Source: Pelomonas sp. Root405
GTDB taxonomy: Bacteria > Pseudomonadota > Gammaproteobacteria > Burkholderiales > Burkholderiaceae_C
Length of the DNA: 64,000 nucleotides
Direction: 5' to 3'
Assembly: GCF_001425165.1 (NCBI RefSeq)
Contig: NZ_LMDU01000001.1
Coordinates: 899,311 to 963,310 of the forward strand
This document shows, one piece after another, positions 7,656-17,230 of this stretch. A model generated the notes under the pieces. That model was not told the origin of the DNA, did not search any database, and saw nothing but the letters and a program-made list of their open reading frames with translations. The first letter of the stretch is position 1; every line of letters begins with the position of its first letter. The translations under genes were made by a program, and so were the position numbers.

Positions 7656-8506
7656 TGCACTTGTCCCTGCAAGGTCGTTTCCAACCCGTCGTCGCGCGTG
7701 AACTTGAAGCGCGACGTGATGACCAGCACCTCGGCGCCGCGCAGCATCTCGCTGCTGAAGTTGCCAAAGGGCGAAGCGGCCTGCACGATGGCAATGGCGC
7801 GGCGGTCCAGCGTCGCGTTGCCGCTGGACGCCACCACTTCGGTCTCGATGACACGGCCCTTGTGGTCGATGTGGATGTTCATGGTGAGCTCGCCATACAG
7901 CTTCTTGCCGCGGGCCTCGGGAAAGTCCCGCGTGCCGCGTTCCTCGATGCGGCGCCGCAGGCCGTCGTAATACTGCGCATAGACCACCTCGCGCGTGGCG
8001 GGGCTGACGTAGCGCTTGCGTGGCCGGGCGCTCTCGTCGTTGACGCGCTTCTCGATCTCGGCCAGCAGGTCGACCAGTTGGCGGCGCTTCTCGGCCAGCG
8101 CGCGTTCGGCCTCGTCGGTCTTCTCGCGGCGCGGGTCGGGCGGGGGCAGCAGGGCCAGCTCCCGCCGCACCTGGGTCAGCAACTGCTGCTGCTGCTGTTG
8201 CAACTGGGCGATCTGCGAGTGCTGGGCCTCTGCTGCATCACCGATCTCGCTGTGTCGTGCGGGTGGCAGCGGTGACGTGGCCCGACCGGTCTCCACATTG
8301 CCGCCGCCGGCCAGGTTGGCCTGGGCCAGCGCCTGGGCCTTGACGGGTGCCTCGTTGGAGCGCGTGTTGACGAGCACGACTTCCAGCGGCGTGTCCTGGA
8401 AGATGCGGTTGAACGCCTCGGGTGCGGCGACGCGCAGGCTGAGCAGCGAAGCATGCGCGCCGAGCGAAATGCCCAGCGCGATCTGCAGCGTGGTCAGCTT
8501 GCGCAT
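7652..8506 (-). CDS. TonB C-terminal-domain protein (energy-transducer-like)
   Basis: A 284-residue protein with an N-terminal membrane segment (about residues 7-27), a long Gln/Glu/Arg-rich helical region including a run of glutamines near residue 105 (probable coiled coil), and a C-terminal domain of TonB/TolA type with [26 protein letters not shown]. TonB-type proteins couple inner-membrane proton-motive force to outer-membrane transport. No exbB/exbD lies nearby, and the N-terminus lacks the proline-rich stretch of classical TonB, so the partner is unknown. It sits between the RNB ribonuclease and aroE, overlapping aroE by four bases. Confidence 0.82.
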   Translation of the reverse strand: MRKLTTLQIALGISLGAHASLLSLRVAAPEAFNRIFQDTPLEVVLVNTRSNEAPVKAQALAQANLAGGGNVETGRATSPLPPARHSEIGDAAEAQHSQIAQLQQQQQQLLTQVRRELALLPPPDPRREKTDEAERALAEKRRQLVDLLAEIEKRVNDESARPRKRYVSPATREVVYAQYYDGLRRRIEERGTRDFPEARGKKLYGELTMNIHIDHKGRVIETEVVASSGNATLDRRAIAIVQAASPFGNFSSEMLRGAEVLVITSRFKFTRDDGLETTLQGQVQ

Positions 8507-8508
8507 CG

Positions 8509-10533
8509 TCAGGGCGCCGGAGCCGCTTCCGCCTCCGACTCATTGACGTCGATGGCCAGCGCGATCGGTGCCGCGGCCGCCTCCAGTTCGTCCTCGTCAG
8601 CTTCGGGCTCCTCGGCTGCGGGCGCCTCATCCAGCCGCTCGACCAGCGTGGCGTGCACATCCAGCGTCATCTCGTCCAGGCCGGTGATGCGCACCTTCAC
8701 ATGACTGCCGCGCGGCAGGCTGTCGCAGCCCAGCGCCTTGAAGACCAGCGGAAGGTCGTCGGCGCGCACCAGGCCGTCCTTCATGACCGTCGCGGTCAGC
8801 TCGGTCGTGCTGTTCTGCTGCAGCCAGCGCAGCGTCCAGAAGCGCTCGATGCCGTTCTGGAAACCGTTGTAGGCCGCATAGGCCGCCTCGAACTGAGAAA
8901 TGATGGAGAAGAGCTGGGCATCCTTGGGCTTGAACGGCGCGGCGAGCGCGGCAGTGCGGCCATGGCGGGCGCAGGCAATGATCTGCCACTGGTTCACCAG
9001 GTCGACATAGCGGCGCAGCGGTGAGGTCGCCCAGGTGTACTGCGCCACGCCCATGCCGGCATGCGGCAGGGCCTTGACGCCCATGCGCACCTTGATGCCT
9101 GGCGCGAGGCTGGCCTGGCTGCGGTAGATGCCCGGCAGGCCCAGCTCGGCCAGCCAGCCGCCCCAGGCGGAGTTGGCCAGGATCATGGCTTCGGCCACGA
9201 TCAGGTCCAGCGAGCTGCCGCGGGCGCGCATCGTGATCTCGACCGATTCGGTGCCGTTGGGCGCTTCCATGCGCTCGCCGGCCAGGCGGAAGTTGTAGTC
9301 CGGCCGGTTGAAGTTCTCGGGCTTGCCGCGAACGACCTCGCGCTGCGCCTTCAGATGCCTGGCCAGGCGCCAGGTGAAAGCCAGTTCCGGCGCGAAGGCG
9401 TAGTCGGCCGCTACCTCGCCCGACAGCGTGGCGTCGGTGACGATGCCGTCGAGCTTGTCGTGGCGCAGGTTGGCGGCGATGTGCACGCGCTCCAGCCGGG
9501 TCTCGCGCGCGGTGATCTCCAGGGTCGCCTCGTCCAGCGTGAAGTAGATGGACACGGCCGGGCAGTCGCGGCCTTCGATCAGCGTGTAGGCCTGCACCAC
9601 CTCGTCGGGCAGCATGGTCAGCTTCCAGCCCGGCATGTAGACGGTGGACAGGCGCTCGCGGGCCACCTTGTCGACGGCCGAATCGGGCGTGATGGCCAGG
9701 CCGGGTGCGGCGATGTGCACGCCGAAGGTGACGGTGCCGGTGCCGAGGCCCTGCACCGACAGGGCGTCGTCGATCTCGGTCGTCTGCGAGTCGTCGATGG
9801 AGAAGGCCTGCGCGGTCGACAGCGCCAGGTCGTCCTTGACCTCCGGCGCGGTCAGCGCGGGGAAGCCCGTGCCCTTGGGGAAGTTCTCGAACAGGAAGCG
9901 CTTCCAGTGGAACTGGTAGGCGCTGGTGATGGCGCCGGCGCCCTGCAGCAGGTCCAGCGGCGCCTTGTGCGCCAGCTTGCTGGCCTCGACGACGGCCTTG
10001 TATTCGGGCCCGTTCTTGTCGGGCTTGAAGAGGATCTTGTAGATCTGCTCCTGGATGGGCGCCGGGCAGCTGCCGGCGGCCAGTTCCTGGGCCCAGCCCT
10101 CGATCTGCAGCGCCTGCTGGCGTTTGCGCTCGATGCCGAGCAGGGCGGCCTTGACCGTCTCCTCGGGCGCCTTCTTGAACTGGCCCTTGCCGGCGCGGCG
10201 GAAGTAATGCGGCGCCTCGAACAGCCGCATCAGCGCAGCGGCTTGCTGCACGACGCCAGCCTTGGCGTCGAAATAGTCGCGCGCCAGGTCGGCAAAGCCG
10301 AACTCGCCTTCGGGCGCGAACTCCCAGGCGAGGTCGAGATCGATGTCGTCGGCCATCGCGCGTGCCTCGCTCAACAGCGCGGCGGGCGCCGGCTTGTCGA
10401 ACTTCAGCAGCACATTGGCAGACTTGACCTTGACCCGCTTGCCCGAGTCCAGCTCGACCTGCAGCGAGGCATCGGCCTCCGACATCACCCGGCCGGCGTG
10501 AAATTTCCCGGCGTCATCAAACAGCGCAAACAT
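8509..10533 (-). CDS. RNB-domain 3'-5' exoribonuclease (RNase II/R superfamily)
   Basis: A 674-residue protein: an N-terminal OB-like segment (about 1-60), a helical region, the RNB catalytic domain at about 235-540, and a C-terminal S1-like tail rich in Glu/Ala. The catalytic motif reads FSIDDSQTTEIDDALSV; three of the four metal-binding aspartates of E. coli RNase II are kept and the one aligned with D207 is a glutamate by my alignment. Later landmarks are RLSTVYMPGWKLTMLP and YTWATSPLRRYVDLVNQ. It is likely to degrade single-stranded RNA processively in the cytoplasm. The start ATG at 10531-10533 has no clear ribosome-binding site. It is the first gene of the leftward run into the tonB-like gene and aroE. 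Confidence 0.88.
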   Translation of the reverse strand: MFALFDDAGKFHAGRVMSEADASLQVELDSGKRVKVKSANVLLKFDKPAPAALLSEARAMADDIDLDLAWEFAPEGEFGFADLARDYFDAKAGVVQQAAALMRLFEAPHYFRRAGKGQFKKAPEETVKAALLGIERKRQQALQIEGWAQELAAGSCPAPIQEQIYKILFKPDKNGPEYKAVVEASKLAHKAPLDLLQGAGAITSAYQFHWKRFLFENFPKGTGFPALTAPEVKDDLALSTAQAFSIDDSQTTEIDDALSVQGLGTGTVTFGVHIAAPGLAITPDSAVDKVARERLSTVYMPGWKLTMLPDEVVQAYTLIEGRDCPAVSIYFTLDEATLEITARETRLERVHIAANLRHDKLDGIVTDATLSGEVAADYAFAPELAFTWRLARHLKAQREVVRGKPENFNRPDYNFRLAGERMEAPNGTESVEITMRARGSSLDLIVAEAMILANSAWGGWLAELGLPGIYRSQASLAPGIKVRMGVKALPHAGMGVAQYTWATSPLRRYVDLVNQWQIIACARHGRTAALAAPFKPKDAQLFSIISQFEAAYAAYNGFQNGIERFWTLRWLQQNSTTELTATVMKDGLVRADDLPLVFKALGCDSLPRGSHVKVRITGLDEMTLDVHATLVERLDEAPAAEEPEADEDELEAAAAPIALAIDVNESEAEAAPAP

Positions 10534-10551
10534 AGGAGGGCGATTGTCGCC

Positions 10552-11142
10552 TCAGGCTTGCAGGTGTCTGAGCAGACCAGGCAGGTGGTCTTCGAAGTCG
10601 GTGAGGCCATGGTCGCTGCCTTCCAGCACCTCGCCGTCGCAACCGGCGTATCGCGCCAGCATCTCGCGCCAGTCCAGCAGTTCGTCGCCCTTGGCGATCA
10701 GGGCGTAGTAGCGCAGCGGATGGGTCAGGCGCGCCGGTGGCGCGAGCGCCGCCAGCTCGGCGACATGCTGGGCGGTGAACTCGAACTTCAGCTCGGGGTC
10801 GTGCCAGGCGGTCAGCGTGCCGATGTGGCGCGCCAGGTCGCGAGCGGGGTCGACGGCCGGGTTCAGCACGGCCACGCGCCAGCCGCGGTGGGCGGGCTGC
10901 TCGGCGAGGGCGGTGGCATAGAAGCCACCGAGCGAGCTGCCGATGACGGCGGCGCCCGAGGCAGGCCAATCGGCGACCAGGCCGGCGACCAGGGCCATCG
11001 CTTCGAGCGGGGAGGGAGGCAGCTGCGGGCAGGCGAAGGTGAGGCCGGCTTGGGTGGCCGCCCACTCGGCCATTCGACGCGCCTTGGCCGAGTTCGGCGA
11101 CGAGCGGAAGCCGTGCAAATAGAGCAGATGCGTGAAGTCCAT
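10552..11142 (-). CDS. YqiA/YcfP-family alpha/beta hydrolase (esterase)
   Basis: A 196-residue alpha/beta hydrolase beginning MDFTHLLYLHGFRSSPNSAKA, the start signature of the YqiA family. The nucleophile elbow is GSSLGG, and the C-terminal GSDHGLTDFEDHL supplies the likely catalytic histidine, with KGDELLDW carrying a candidate acid. Family members are small esterases of poorly defined substrate. The ATG at 11140-11142 is chosen over the longer frame because family similarity begins there. It precedes the RNB gene by 18 bases and is probably co-transcribed with it. Confidence 0.85.
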   Translation of the reverse strand: MDFTHLLYLHGFRSSPNSAKARRMAEWAATQAGLTFACPQLPPSPLEAMALVAGLVADWPASGAAVIGSSLGGFYATALAEQPAHRGWRVAVLNPAVDPARDLARHIGTLTAWHDPELKFEFTAQHVAELAALAPPARLTHPLRYYALIAKGDELLDWREMLARYAGCDGEVLEGSDHGLTDFEDHLPGLLRHLQA

Positions 11143-11257
11143 GACGGAAGTTTTGAGTGAAGTTTTGTGCGCCCACGACGGGGGCGGAATCCGATTGACG
11201 CCAGTGTCGCCGCCGTCCACAGTGCCTGCCTTTTAGCAATCCCTCGGACCGTCACAC

Positions 11258-13957
11258 ATGATCCCGATGCACCGCACCGCTCTGGCCGCCGCCACCCTGC
11301 TCGCGCTGGCCGCGGTTGCCCAGGCCCAGACTCCGCCCGCGCCCAACGGCGCCGCCTCGGCCCCCGCCGGTGCCGCAGCGCCCGGCGCGGCGGCCCGCCC
11401 GCCGGCCGATCCGACGGCGCCCAAGCCCTTTGCCGACATCATCAAGGGCGCGAAGGAACAGCCCGGCCTGTTCCCGATCTGGCGCAAGGACGACAAGGTC
11501 TGGATCGAGATCCCCAAGGAAGCTTTCAACAAACCCTTCCTGTTCAGCGCCAACGTCGCCAACTCCATCGGCGAGCGTGGCCTCTACGCCAGCCAGATGC
11601 TCGGTGACGAGATCGCCGAGTGGCGCCGCATCGGCAACCAGATCCAGCTGATCGCGCTGAATACCAAGTTCCGCTCCGACGACGCGTCAAGCAAGCTGGC
11701 CATCGAGCAGTCCTTCTCGCCCAGCCTGATCGCCGGCGCACCGGTGGCCAGTGCCGAGCACCCCGACCGCAAGTCCGTGCTGGTCGACGCCAGCGGCCTG
11801 CTGCTGGGCGACATCCCCGGTTACTCGACGCGCCTGGAGATGGCCTTCCGCCTGCCCTACGCGCCCGACCGCGCCAACTCCTTCATCCAGGACACGCGGG
11901 CCGACGCCAAGGTCACGACGCTGACCTCGCGCGTGCACTTCGCCACGCCGCGCATCCCGGCGCCGTCGCTGGTGCCGGCCCCCGTGCCCGTGCCCACGCC
12001 GCCGCAGGCCACGCCGGACCCGCGCTCGATGTTCTTCAGCTTCGTCTACAGCTTCCGGGCCCTGCCGGAGCAGCCGGCCGCCGTGCGCCGTGCCGACCCG
12101 CGCGTGGGTCATTTCATGGAGAGCTACAGCAACTTGGGCGACGACCTCAAGGCCAACCCGCGCGTGCACATGGTGGCCCGCTGGCGCCTGGAGAAGAAGG
12201 ATCCGAGTGCAGCCCTGTCCGAGCCGGTGCAGCCCATCGTCTACTGGATGGACAAGAACATTCCCGCCAAGTACCGCGAGTCCGTCAAGGCTGGCATCCT
12301 GGAGTGGAACAAGGCCTTCGAGAAGATCGGTTTCAAGGACGCCATCCAGGCCAAGCAGCAGCCCGACGATGCCGACTGGGACAACATGGATTCGACGCAC
12401 GCGTCGATCCGCTGGTTTACCGGCTCCGACGTCGGTTTCGCCATCGGCCCCAGCAACCGTGACCCGCGCACCGGCGAGATTCTCGACGCCGACATCGGCA
12501 TGAGCGACGTCTTCGGCCGCGGCTCGCGCCGCCTGGCGACGGATGACGTGGTCGGCTTCCACGACCACAAGCATGACCACAGCCACACTGCCAGCTGGAT
12601 GGGCGAGCGCAGCCGCGTTGCACTGGCCGAGCAGTCGTGCACCTACATGGCCGACCAGGCCACCGAGTTTGGCTTCGCGCTGGACCTGCTGGCCTTGCGT
12701 GACGGCATGGACATGAACGGCCCCGATGCCGAGGCGCTGGCCCAGGCCGTCATGAAGGACGTGATCATGCATGAGGTCGGCCACACGCTGGGCTTCAAGC
12801 ACAACTTCCGCTCGTCCACGACCATCACCCAGGCGCAGCTCAAGGACAAGGCCTTCACCGAGGCCAATGGCATCTCCAACTCGGTGATGGACTACAACGC
12901 CTACAACCTGCCGCTCAAGGGCGAGCCCAAGGCCAGCCTCGTGGCCACCACGCTGGGCGCCTATGACTACTGGGCTGTCGAGTACGCCTACAAGCCCATC
13001 GCCCCTGAACAGGAAGCCGCCGAACTCGCCCGCATCGCCGCGCGCTCGACCGAGCCGCAGCTGGCCTTCGGCGACGACTTCGACCAGGGTGTCGGCGGCC
13101 CCTACGACGGCTTCGACCCGCGTACCAACCAGCGCGACCTCGGCGACGACCCGCTGGCCTATGCCAAGAAGCGCCTCAAGCTCAGCCAGGAGCTGTGGGA
13201 CCGCGTGCAGTCCCGCAAGCCCGAGGCCGGTGAAGACCCGCTGCGCGCCCGCCGCTCGGTGGTCGAGTCCTTCCGGCAACTGGGCATGACGGCCAACAAC
13301 GTCAGCAAGTATGTCGGCGGCATGCACGCCGAGCGCATCGTGCCGGGCGTCACGCCGGGCCAGGCCTTCAAGCCGGTCGCCAACGCCCAGCAGCGCGAAG
13401 CCCTGCGCTTCATCGCCAGCGGTCTGCTGTCGAGCGACTCGTTCAAGTTCCGCCCCGAGTTCATCGCCAACCAGGCGCTGGACTACAACGAGTGGGATCG
13501 CGGCCTGCCGCTGTCCATTCCCGACAGCGTCAGCGCGTTGCAGGGCCGGGTGCTGGACCGCTTGATGTCGCCCAGCACGGCACGCCGCCTGATCGACCAG
13601 GGCGGCTATCTGCCCGAGGCCGAGCGCAAGAGCGCGGTGTCGCTCAGCGAGGTCTATGCGACCTTGCAGGGCGCCATCTTCAGCGAACTCAAGACCGGTG
13701 CCGAGATTGACCGCATGCGCCGCAGCCTGCAGCGCGAGTACCTGCGTCGCCTGCAGGCCCAGCTGAACCGCTCGACCAATGGCGCGACGGTCTATGCCGA
13801 CGCCTTCTCGATGGCCCGCTATCACGCGACCCAGCTGGCCAGCCAACTGCGCGTGGCCTCGGCCAAGCCCGGGCTGTCGGTCGAGACGCGCGCCCACCTG
13901 GCGGAGACGCAGGACATGCTCAACAGCATGCTGAAGGCGGCGCTCGTGCGCAGCTGA
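11258..13957 (+). CDS. Secreted zinc-dependent metalloprotease (DUF5117/DUF4953 type)
   Basis: An 899-residue protein with a clear Sec signal peptide (hydrophobic LAAATLLALAAV then AQAQ, cleavage near residue 24) followed by a Pro/Ala-rich stretch. The zinc site is HEVGHTLGFKHNF, the HExxHxxGxxH metzincin motif at about residue 505, and a likely Met-turn, NSVMDYNAY, lies about 40 residues later. This architecture matches the large DUF5117-DUF4953 peptidases found in many Gram-negative bacteria, whose substrates are unknown. It stands alone, divergent from the hydrolase gene, with its own terminator. An ATG three codons downstream (11267) is an equally possible start. Confidence 0.88.
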   Translation: MIPMHRTALAAATLLALAAVAQAQTPPAPNGAASAPAGAAAPGAAARPPADPTAPKPFADIIKGAKEQPGLFPIWRKDDKVWIEIPKEAFNKPFLFSANVANSIGERGLYASQMLGDEIAEWRRIGNQIQLIALNTKFRSDDASSKLAIEQSFSPSLIAGAPVASAEHPDRKSVLVDASGLLLGDIPGYSTRLEMAFRLPYAPDRANSFIQDTRADAKVTTLTSRVHFATPRIPAPSLVPAPVPVPTPPQATPDPRSMFFSFVYSFRALPEQPAAVRRADPRVGHFMESYSNLGDDLKANPRVHMVARWRLEKKDPSAALSEPVQPIVYWMDKNIPAKYRESVKAGILEWNKAFEKIGFKDAIQAKQQPDDADWDNMDSTHASIRWFTGSDVGFAIGPSNRDPRTGEILDADIGMSDVFGRGSRRLATDDVVGFHDHKHDHSHTASWMGERSRVALAEQSCTYMADQATEFGFALDLLALRDGMDMNGPDAEALAQAVMKDVIMHEVGHTLGFKHNFRSSTTITQAQLKDKAFTEANGISNSVMDYNAYNLPLKGEPKASLVATTLGAYDYWAVEYAYKPIAPEQEAAELARIAARSTEPQLAFGDDFDQGVGGPYDGFDPRTNQRDLGDDPLAYAKKRLKLSQELWDRVQSRKPEAGEDPLRARRSVVESFRQLGMTANNVSKYVGGMHAERIVPGVTPGQAFKPVANAQQREALRFIASGLLSSDSFKFRPEFIANQALDYNEWDRGLPLSIPDSVSALQGRVLDRLMSPSTARRLIDQGGYLPEAERKSAVSLSEVYATLQGAIFSELKTGAEIDRMRRSLQREYLRRLQAQLNRSTNGATVYADAFSMARYHATQLASQLRVASAKPGLSVETRAHLAETQDMLNSMLKAALVRS

Positions 13958-13980
13958 GATCGGTTCGCGCCGATCCATCA

Positions 13981-14008
13981 AAAAGGCCGGCAGCGATGCC
14001 GGCCTTTT
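13981..14008. terminator. Bidirectional terminator between the protease and a DUF707 gene
   Basis: AAAAGGCCGGC (13981-13991) and GCCGGCCTTTT (13998-14008) form a perfect 11-bp stem with the loop AGCGAT. A-run and T-run on either side make it usable from both convergent genes. Confidence 0.9.
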
Positions 14009-14026
14009 GCATGGTCAGTGCACAAC

Positions 14027-14947
14027 TCAGCCGGCGGTGGCGCGCGCCCCGGCGAGCCCGCCCTGCCGCGGCCGGTCGGCCTGCGGTGCCGGCGTCTGCG
14101 GCGCCAGCGTGCCGCCGCGGCCGAGGTGCATGGCGCCCTTGCGCGCCTCCAGGGCCTGCACCAGCGCGGCATTCACTGCAGCGGGCAGCGGCCAGCGGTA
14201 GCGGTGGCCCTGCGCCAGCGTGCGCATCGGCCCCCAGGGAGCAAAGCTGCTGTGCACCTGGGCCAGCTCCTGCTTGGGGTCGATGCCCATGCCGCGCAGG
14301 CGCTCGTAGAACGGCCCGCCGTTCACGTCCATCGGCTTGGTGTGCTGCATCGGCACGGCGTCGACGATGGCCAGCTTCTCGTCCGTGTCGGCCAGCATGG
14401 AGGACCACGCGTAGTCGATGCCCCAGGTACAGCGCGTCAGCGTGAAGGTGGGCAGCAGGCGCTCCAGCAGCGCATGCGAGAAGCAGGGCGCCATCACCTC
14501 GACGAAGTTGACGCGCCGAACCCGGCAGGCGGCGTTGCGGACGTTGACCAAGTGGTTGCTGTGGCTGCCCAGCGCGATGGCCGGCTGCGCCAGGGCCAGC
14601 TCTTCCTCTTCGCAGTACTGGAAGAAGCGCGACACCGCGCCGGGTTCGAAGATCAGGTCGTCGTCGAGCATCAGCACATAGCGGTAGGGTCGCCGTGCCA
14701 TCAGCACATGATGCAGGCCCTGGTAGGCCTCGAACTTGTTGAGCCCGCCGGGGAGATGCCATTCCGCTTCGGCGCCGGGCGCCTCCTCGGCCCTCACGTC
14801 GCCCCAGGTGTTGACGCAGCAGTCCCAGTTGCGGTGCGGGTCCTCCGCCAGCAGGCGTGGGTGCAGCGAGCTGCGGCCGGCGCGCACGAAGACCAGGTAA
14901 TTGCGCGCGGCGGAGGCGGTGGTGGGGCGGGGCTGGCTGTCGTTCAT
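14027..14947 (-). CDS. DUF707-family protein (glycosyltransferase-like), copy 1
   Basis: A 306-residue protein starting MNDSQPRPTTASAARNYLVFVRAGRSSLHPRLL. It has a DxD-like LMLDDDLIF at about residues 105-113, VNFVEVMAPCFS, WGIDYAWSS, and a late VPMQHTKP. The same landmarks occur in the protein at 18861-19751, so the two are paralogues. They match the DUF707 family as I know it, found in bacteria and plants and predicted to have a nucleotide-sugar-transferase-like fold, but without an established reaction. No signal peptide. It diverges from the MFS gene and ends at a shared terminator. Confidence 0.72.
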   Translation of the reverse strand: MNDSQPRPTTASAARNYLVFVRAGRSSLHPRLLAEDPHRNWDCCVNTWGDVRAEEAPGAEAEWHLPGGLNKFEAYQGLHHVLMARRPYRYVLMLDDDLIFEPGAVSRFFQYCEEEELALAQPAIALGSHSNHLVNVRNAACRVRRVNFVEVMAPCFSHALLERLLPTFTLTRCTWGIDYAWSSMLADTDEKLAIVDAVPMQHTKPMDVNGGPFYERLRGMGIDPKQELAQVHSSFAPWGPMRTLAQGHRYRWPLPAAVNAALVQALEARKGAMHLGRGGTLAPQTPAPQADRPRQGGLAGARATAG

Positions 14948-15032
14948 GGTGGTCGACCGAAGGATGCGGGACCGGGCTTCGGCAACCTGCGTGCCGCCCC
15001 GGCGCCGGAATGCCGTTTGCCGGGCGGTTCGG

Positions 15033-16508
15033 ATGAGCTTGATGCCCAGCCCAGAGATCACCGCGCCGGCGCTGGTTGCCGGCAAGCGCGCCCTGGTGGC
15101 AGATGCCGCCTGGGCCAGCATGACGGGGGCCTTGTCGGGCGGCGTCGTGCTGGTGGCGTTTGCGTTGGAGCTGGGCGCCGGGCCGCGTGCCATCGGCCTG
15201 CTGGGCGCTATTCCCTTCATCGCGCAGGCGGCCCAGCTGCCGGCCATGTTTCTGGTCGAGCGCATCCGCCGTCGCAAGCTGATCGGCATTCCAACGATCA
15301 CGCTGGCCCGGCTGCTCATCCTGCTGCTCGCCGTGCTGCCGATGCTGCCCGGCTCCGAGCCGCGGCTGGCGCTGTTGCTGCTGGCGCAGGCGCTGATCTC
15401 GGTGCTGAGTTCGGCAGCATCCTGCGCCATCAACGCCTGGTTCCACCAGCTGCTGCCGCCGTCGGAGCTGGGCGTGTTCTTTTCGCGCCGGCTGCTGTGG
15501 GCCACCGGCCTGGCCTGCATCTGCACCCTCGGGGCCGGGGCGCTGGTCGAGCACCCGCCGCTGGATTCACGCATGCTGGCCTTCACGCTGTGCTTTGCAG
15601 GGGCCGGGATCGCGGGGCTGCTGAGCTCGGCCAGCCTCTATCGCTGCCCCGAGCCCGTGATGGACGCCGGCGGGCCAATGCGCCGCATGCGCGACCAGTT
15701 GCGCGGTCCCTTCATCGACCGCGATTTCCGCGGCCTGCTGCTGACGCTGGCCAGCTGGAACCTCGCCAGCAACCTGGTGGCGCCCTTCCTGACGGTCTAT
15801 CTGATGCGACAGCTCGGCTTCGGCCTCAGCCAGGTGACGGCGCTGTGGGTCATCAGCCAGGTCTGCAACGCCGCCACGCTGCTGGCCTGGGGCCGCGTGT
15901 CGGACCGTCTCTCCAACAAGTCAGTGCTGGCGGTGGCCGTGCCGCTCTGCTTCACCTGCACGCTGGGCCTGGTGTTCGTGCCGGCCAGCGCGTCGCCGCC
16001 GGTGCAGTTCGGCTTCCTGGCCGTCTTGCATGCGTTGATGGGCATCGCAGGCGGCGGCATCGGCCTGGCCACAGGCAACCTCGGCATGAAGCTGGCGCCG
16101 CGCGACCGGGCCACCAGCTATCTGGCAGCCATCGGCCTGGTCGGTGCCGTGGCCGGCGGGCTGGCGCCGCTGGCCGGGGGCTCGCTGGCGCAATGGTTCA
16201 GTGAACGCCAGCTGTCGCTGCTGGTGCGCTGGGTATCGCCGGGCGCCACGCGCGAGGTGTCGGTGTTCAGCTTCGCGCACTGGGAATTCCTGTTCGCCAT
16301 CTCCGCGCTGCTGGGCCTTTATGTGATGCACGCGGTGTCGCGCATCCGCGAGGGCACGGAGGTCAGCGAGCGCCGCGTCATCCAGGAATTCGGCCTGGAG
16401 GCGCTGCGCACGGTGAACCAGGTCTCCACCGTGGGCGGCGTGCTGGGCAACCTGTTCCCGTTCGGCCGCCTCTCCGAACGCCGACGCCGCCAGCGCGAAG
16501 CGCCCTGA
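15033..16508 (+). CDS. Major facilitator superfamily transporter
   Basis: A 491-residue integral membrane protein with about 12 hydrophobic helices and an MFS-like charged loop after the second helix (FLVERIRRRKLIG). The central loop (about 205-230) separates two six-helix halves, and the C-terminus is cytosolic and basic. The substrate cannot be read from the sequence. The ATG at 15033 is chosen because upstream residues are not hydrophobic and do not look like protein; an ATG three codons later is possible. Neighbours are a DUF707 gene (divergent) and a HAD phosphatase (convergent). Confidence 0.82.
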   Translation: MSLMPSPEITAPALVAGKRALVADAAWASMTGALSGGVVLVAFALELGAGPRAIGLLGAIPFIAQAAQLPAMFLVERIRRRKLIGIPTITLARLLILLLAVLPMLPGSEPRLALLLLAQALISVLSSAASCAINAWFHQLLPPSELGVFFSRRLLWATGLACICTLGAGALVEHPPLDSRMLAFTLCFAGAGIAGLLSSASLYRCPEPVMDAGGPMRRMRDQLRGPFIDRDFRGLLLTLASWNLASNLVAPFLTVYLMRQLGFGLSQVTALWVISQVCNAATLLAWGRVSDRLSNKSVLAVAVPLCFTCTLGLVFVPASASPPVQFGFLAVLHALMGIAGGGIGLATGNLGMKLAPRDRATSYLAAIGLVGAVAGGLAPLAGGSLAQWFSERQLSLLVRWVSPGATREVSVFSFAHWEFLFAISALLGLYVMHAVSRIREGTEVSERRVIQEFGLEALRTVNQVSTVGGVLGNLFPFGRLSERRRRQREAP

Positions 16509-16516
16509 CGGAACGG

Positions 16517-17230
16517 TCAGGCGGCGGCTGCCCCGCCGGCGCGGCTGCGCTCGGCCAGGCAGGGCAGGATCTCGCGCAGCGAGCCGATCACCATCACCGC
16601 CGCGGCCTGCATCTCCGCTGTGGCGGGCAGCAGGTCGGGCACCATCACCACCGGCATGCCGGCGGCGACGGCGGCACGCACGCCGTTGTAGGAATCCTCG
16701 AACGCCAGGCAACGATGCGGCGCGACGCCCAGGTGCCGGGCCGCCGCCAGATAGAGGTCGGGATGCGGCTTGCCGCGCGCCACGTCGTCACGCGTGAGCA
16801 CGGCGTCCAGCCGTGGCAGCAGGCCGGCCACGTCCAGGTGGTGATGCGCGCGGCGGTGGCCAGAGGAGGTGGCGACTGCCCGCGGCAGGCCCAGGCGATC
16901 GAGTTGGTCGAGCACGGCGCCGACGCCGGGCTTGCGCTGCAGCCGCCCGGCGGCCACGGCGGCCTCCAGCAGCTGCGTGGCGCCGGCGAACAGCGGCTCG
17001 ACGGGCTCGGTCGAGCCATAGTGGGCGGCCACCAGCGAGCGGCAGACGTCGGCAGGCACGCCAATCATCTGGCGCCGCAGTGCCACCGGCATGTCCAGGC
17101 CCAGCGCCTCGGCCGCGTCCTTCATCGCGTCGAGGGCCAGCGTCTCGCTGTCGAGCAGCAGGCCGTCCATGTCGAAGATGACGGCGTCGAAATCGGGCAG
17201 GCTGGCGGAGGCAGGCGTGGTCAATGGCAT
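16517..17230 (-). CDS. HAD-superfamily phosphatase (beta-phosphoglucomutase-like)
   Basis: A 237-residue HAD hydrolase with motif I FDMDGLLLDSE (nucleophile and acid aspartates), motif II ATSSGH, the motif III lysine in RGKPHPDLYL, and motif IV FEDSYNGVRAA. The cap between motifs I and II is the small helical type of phosphoglucomutase-like enzymes, which act on sugar phosphates. Its N-terminus overlaps the C-terminus of the mannitol-type dehydrogenase gene by 10 bases, so the two are one unit. Context suggests sugar or sugar-alcohol phosphate metabolism. Confidence 0.85.
   Translation of the reverse strand: MPLTTPASASLPDFDAVIFDMDGLLLDSETLALDAMKDAAEALGLDMPVALRRQMIGVPADVCRSLVAAHYGSTEPVEPLFAGATQLLEAAVAAGRLQRKPGVGAVLDQLDRLGLPRAVATSSGHRRAHHHLDVAGLLPRLDAVLTRDDVARGKPHPDLYLAAARHLGVAPHRCLAFEDSYNGVRAAVAAGMPVVMVPDLLPATAEMQAAAVMVIGSLREILPCLAERSRAGGAAAA

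Noticed and set aside
9061-11160. Long plus-strand ORF of about 700 codons opposite the RNB and hydrolase genes
   Set aside because: It is antisense to two well-supported genes, has Arg/Gln/Gly-rich low-complexity content and no family motif; a by-product of high GC codon use.
11687-13981. Long minus-strand ORF opposite the metalloprotease
   Set aside because: It mirrors the protease reading frame, whose signal peptide and zinc motif are convincing. The antisense product is compositionally odd and lacks domains.
14901-15032. 44 extra N-terminal residues for the MFS transporter
   Set aside because: The segment overlaps the divergent DUF707 start, is Arg-rich and not membrane-like.
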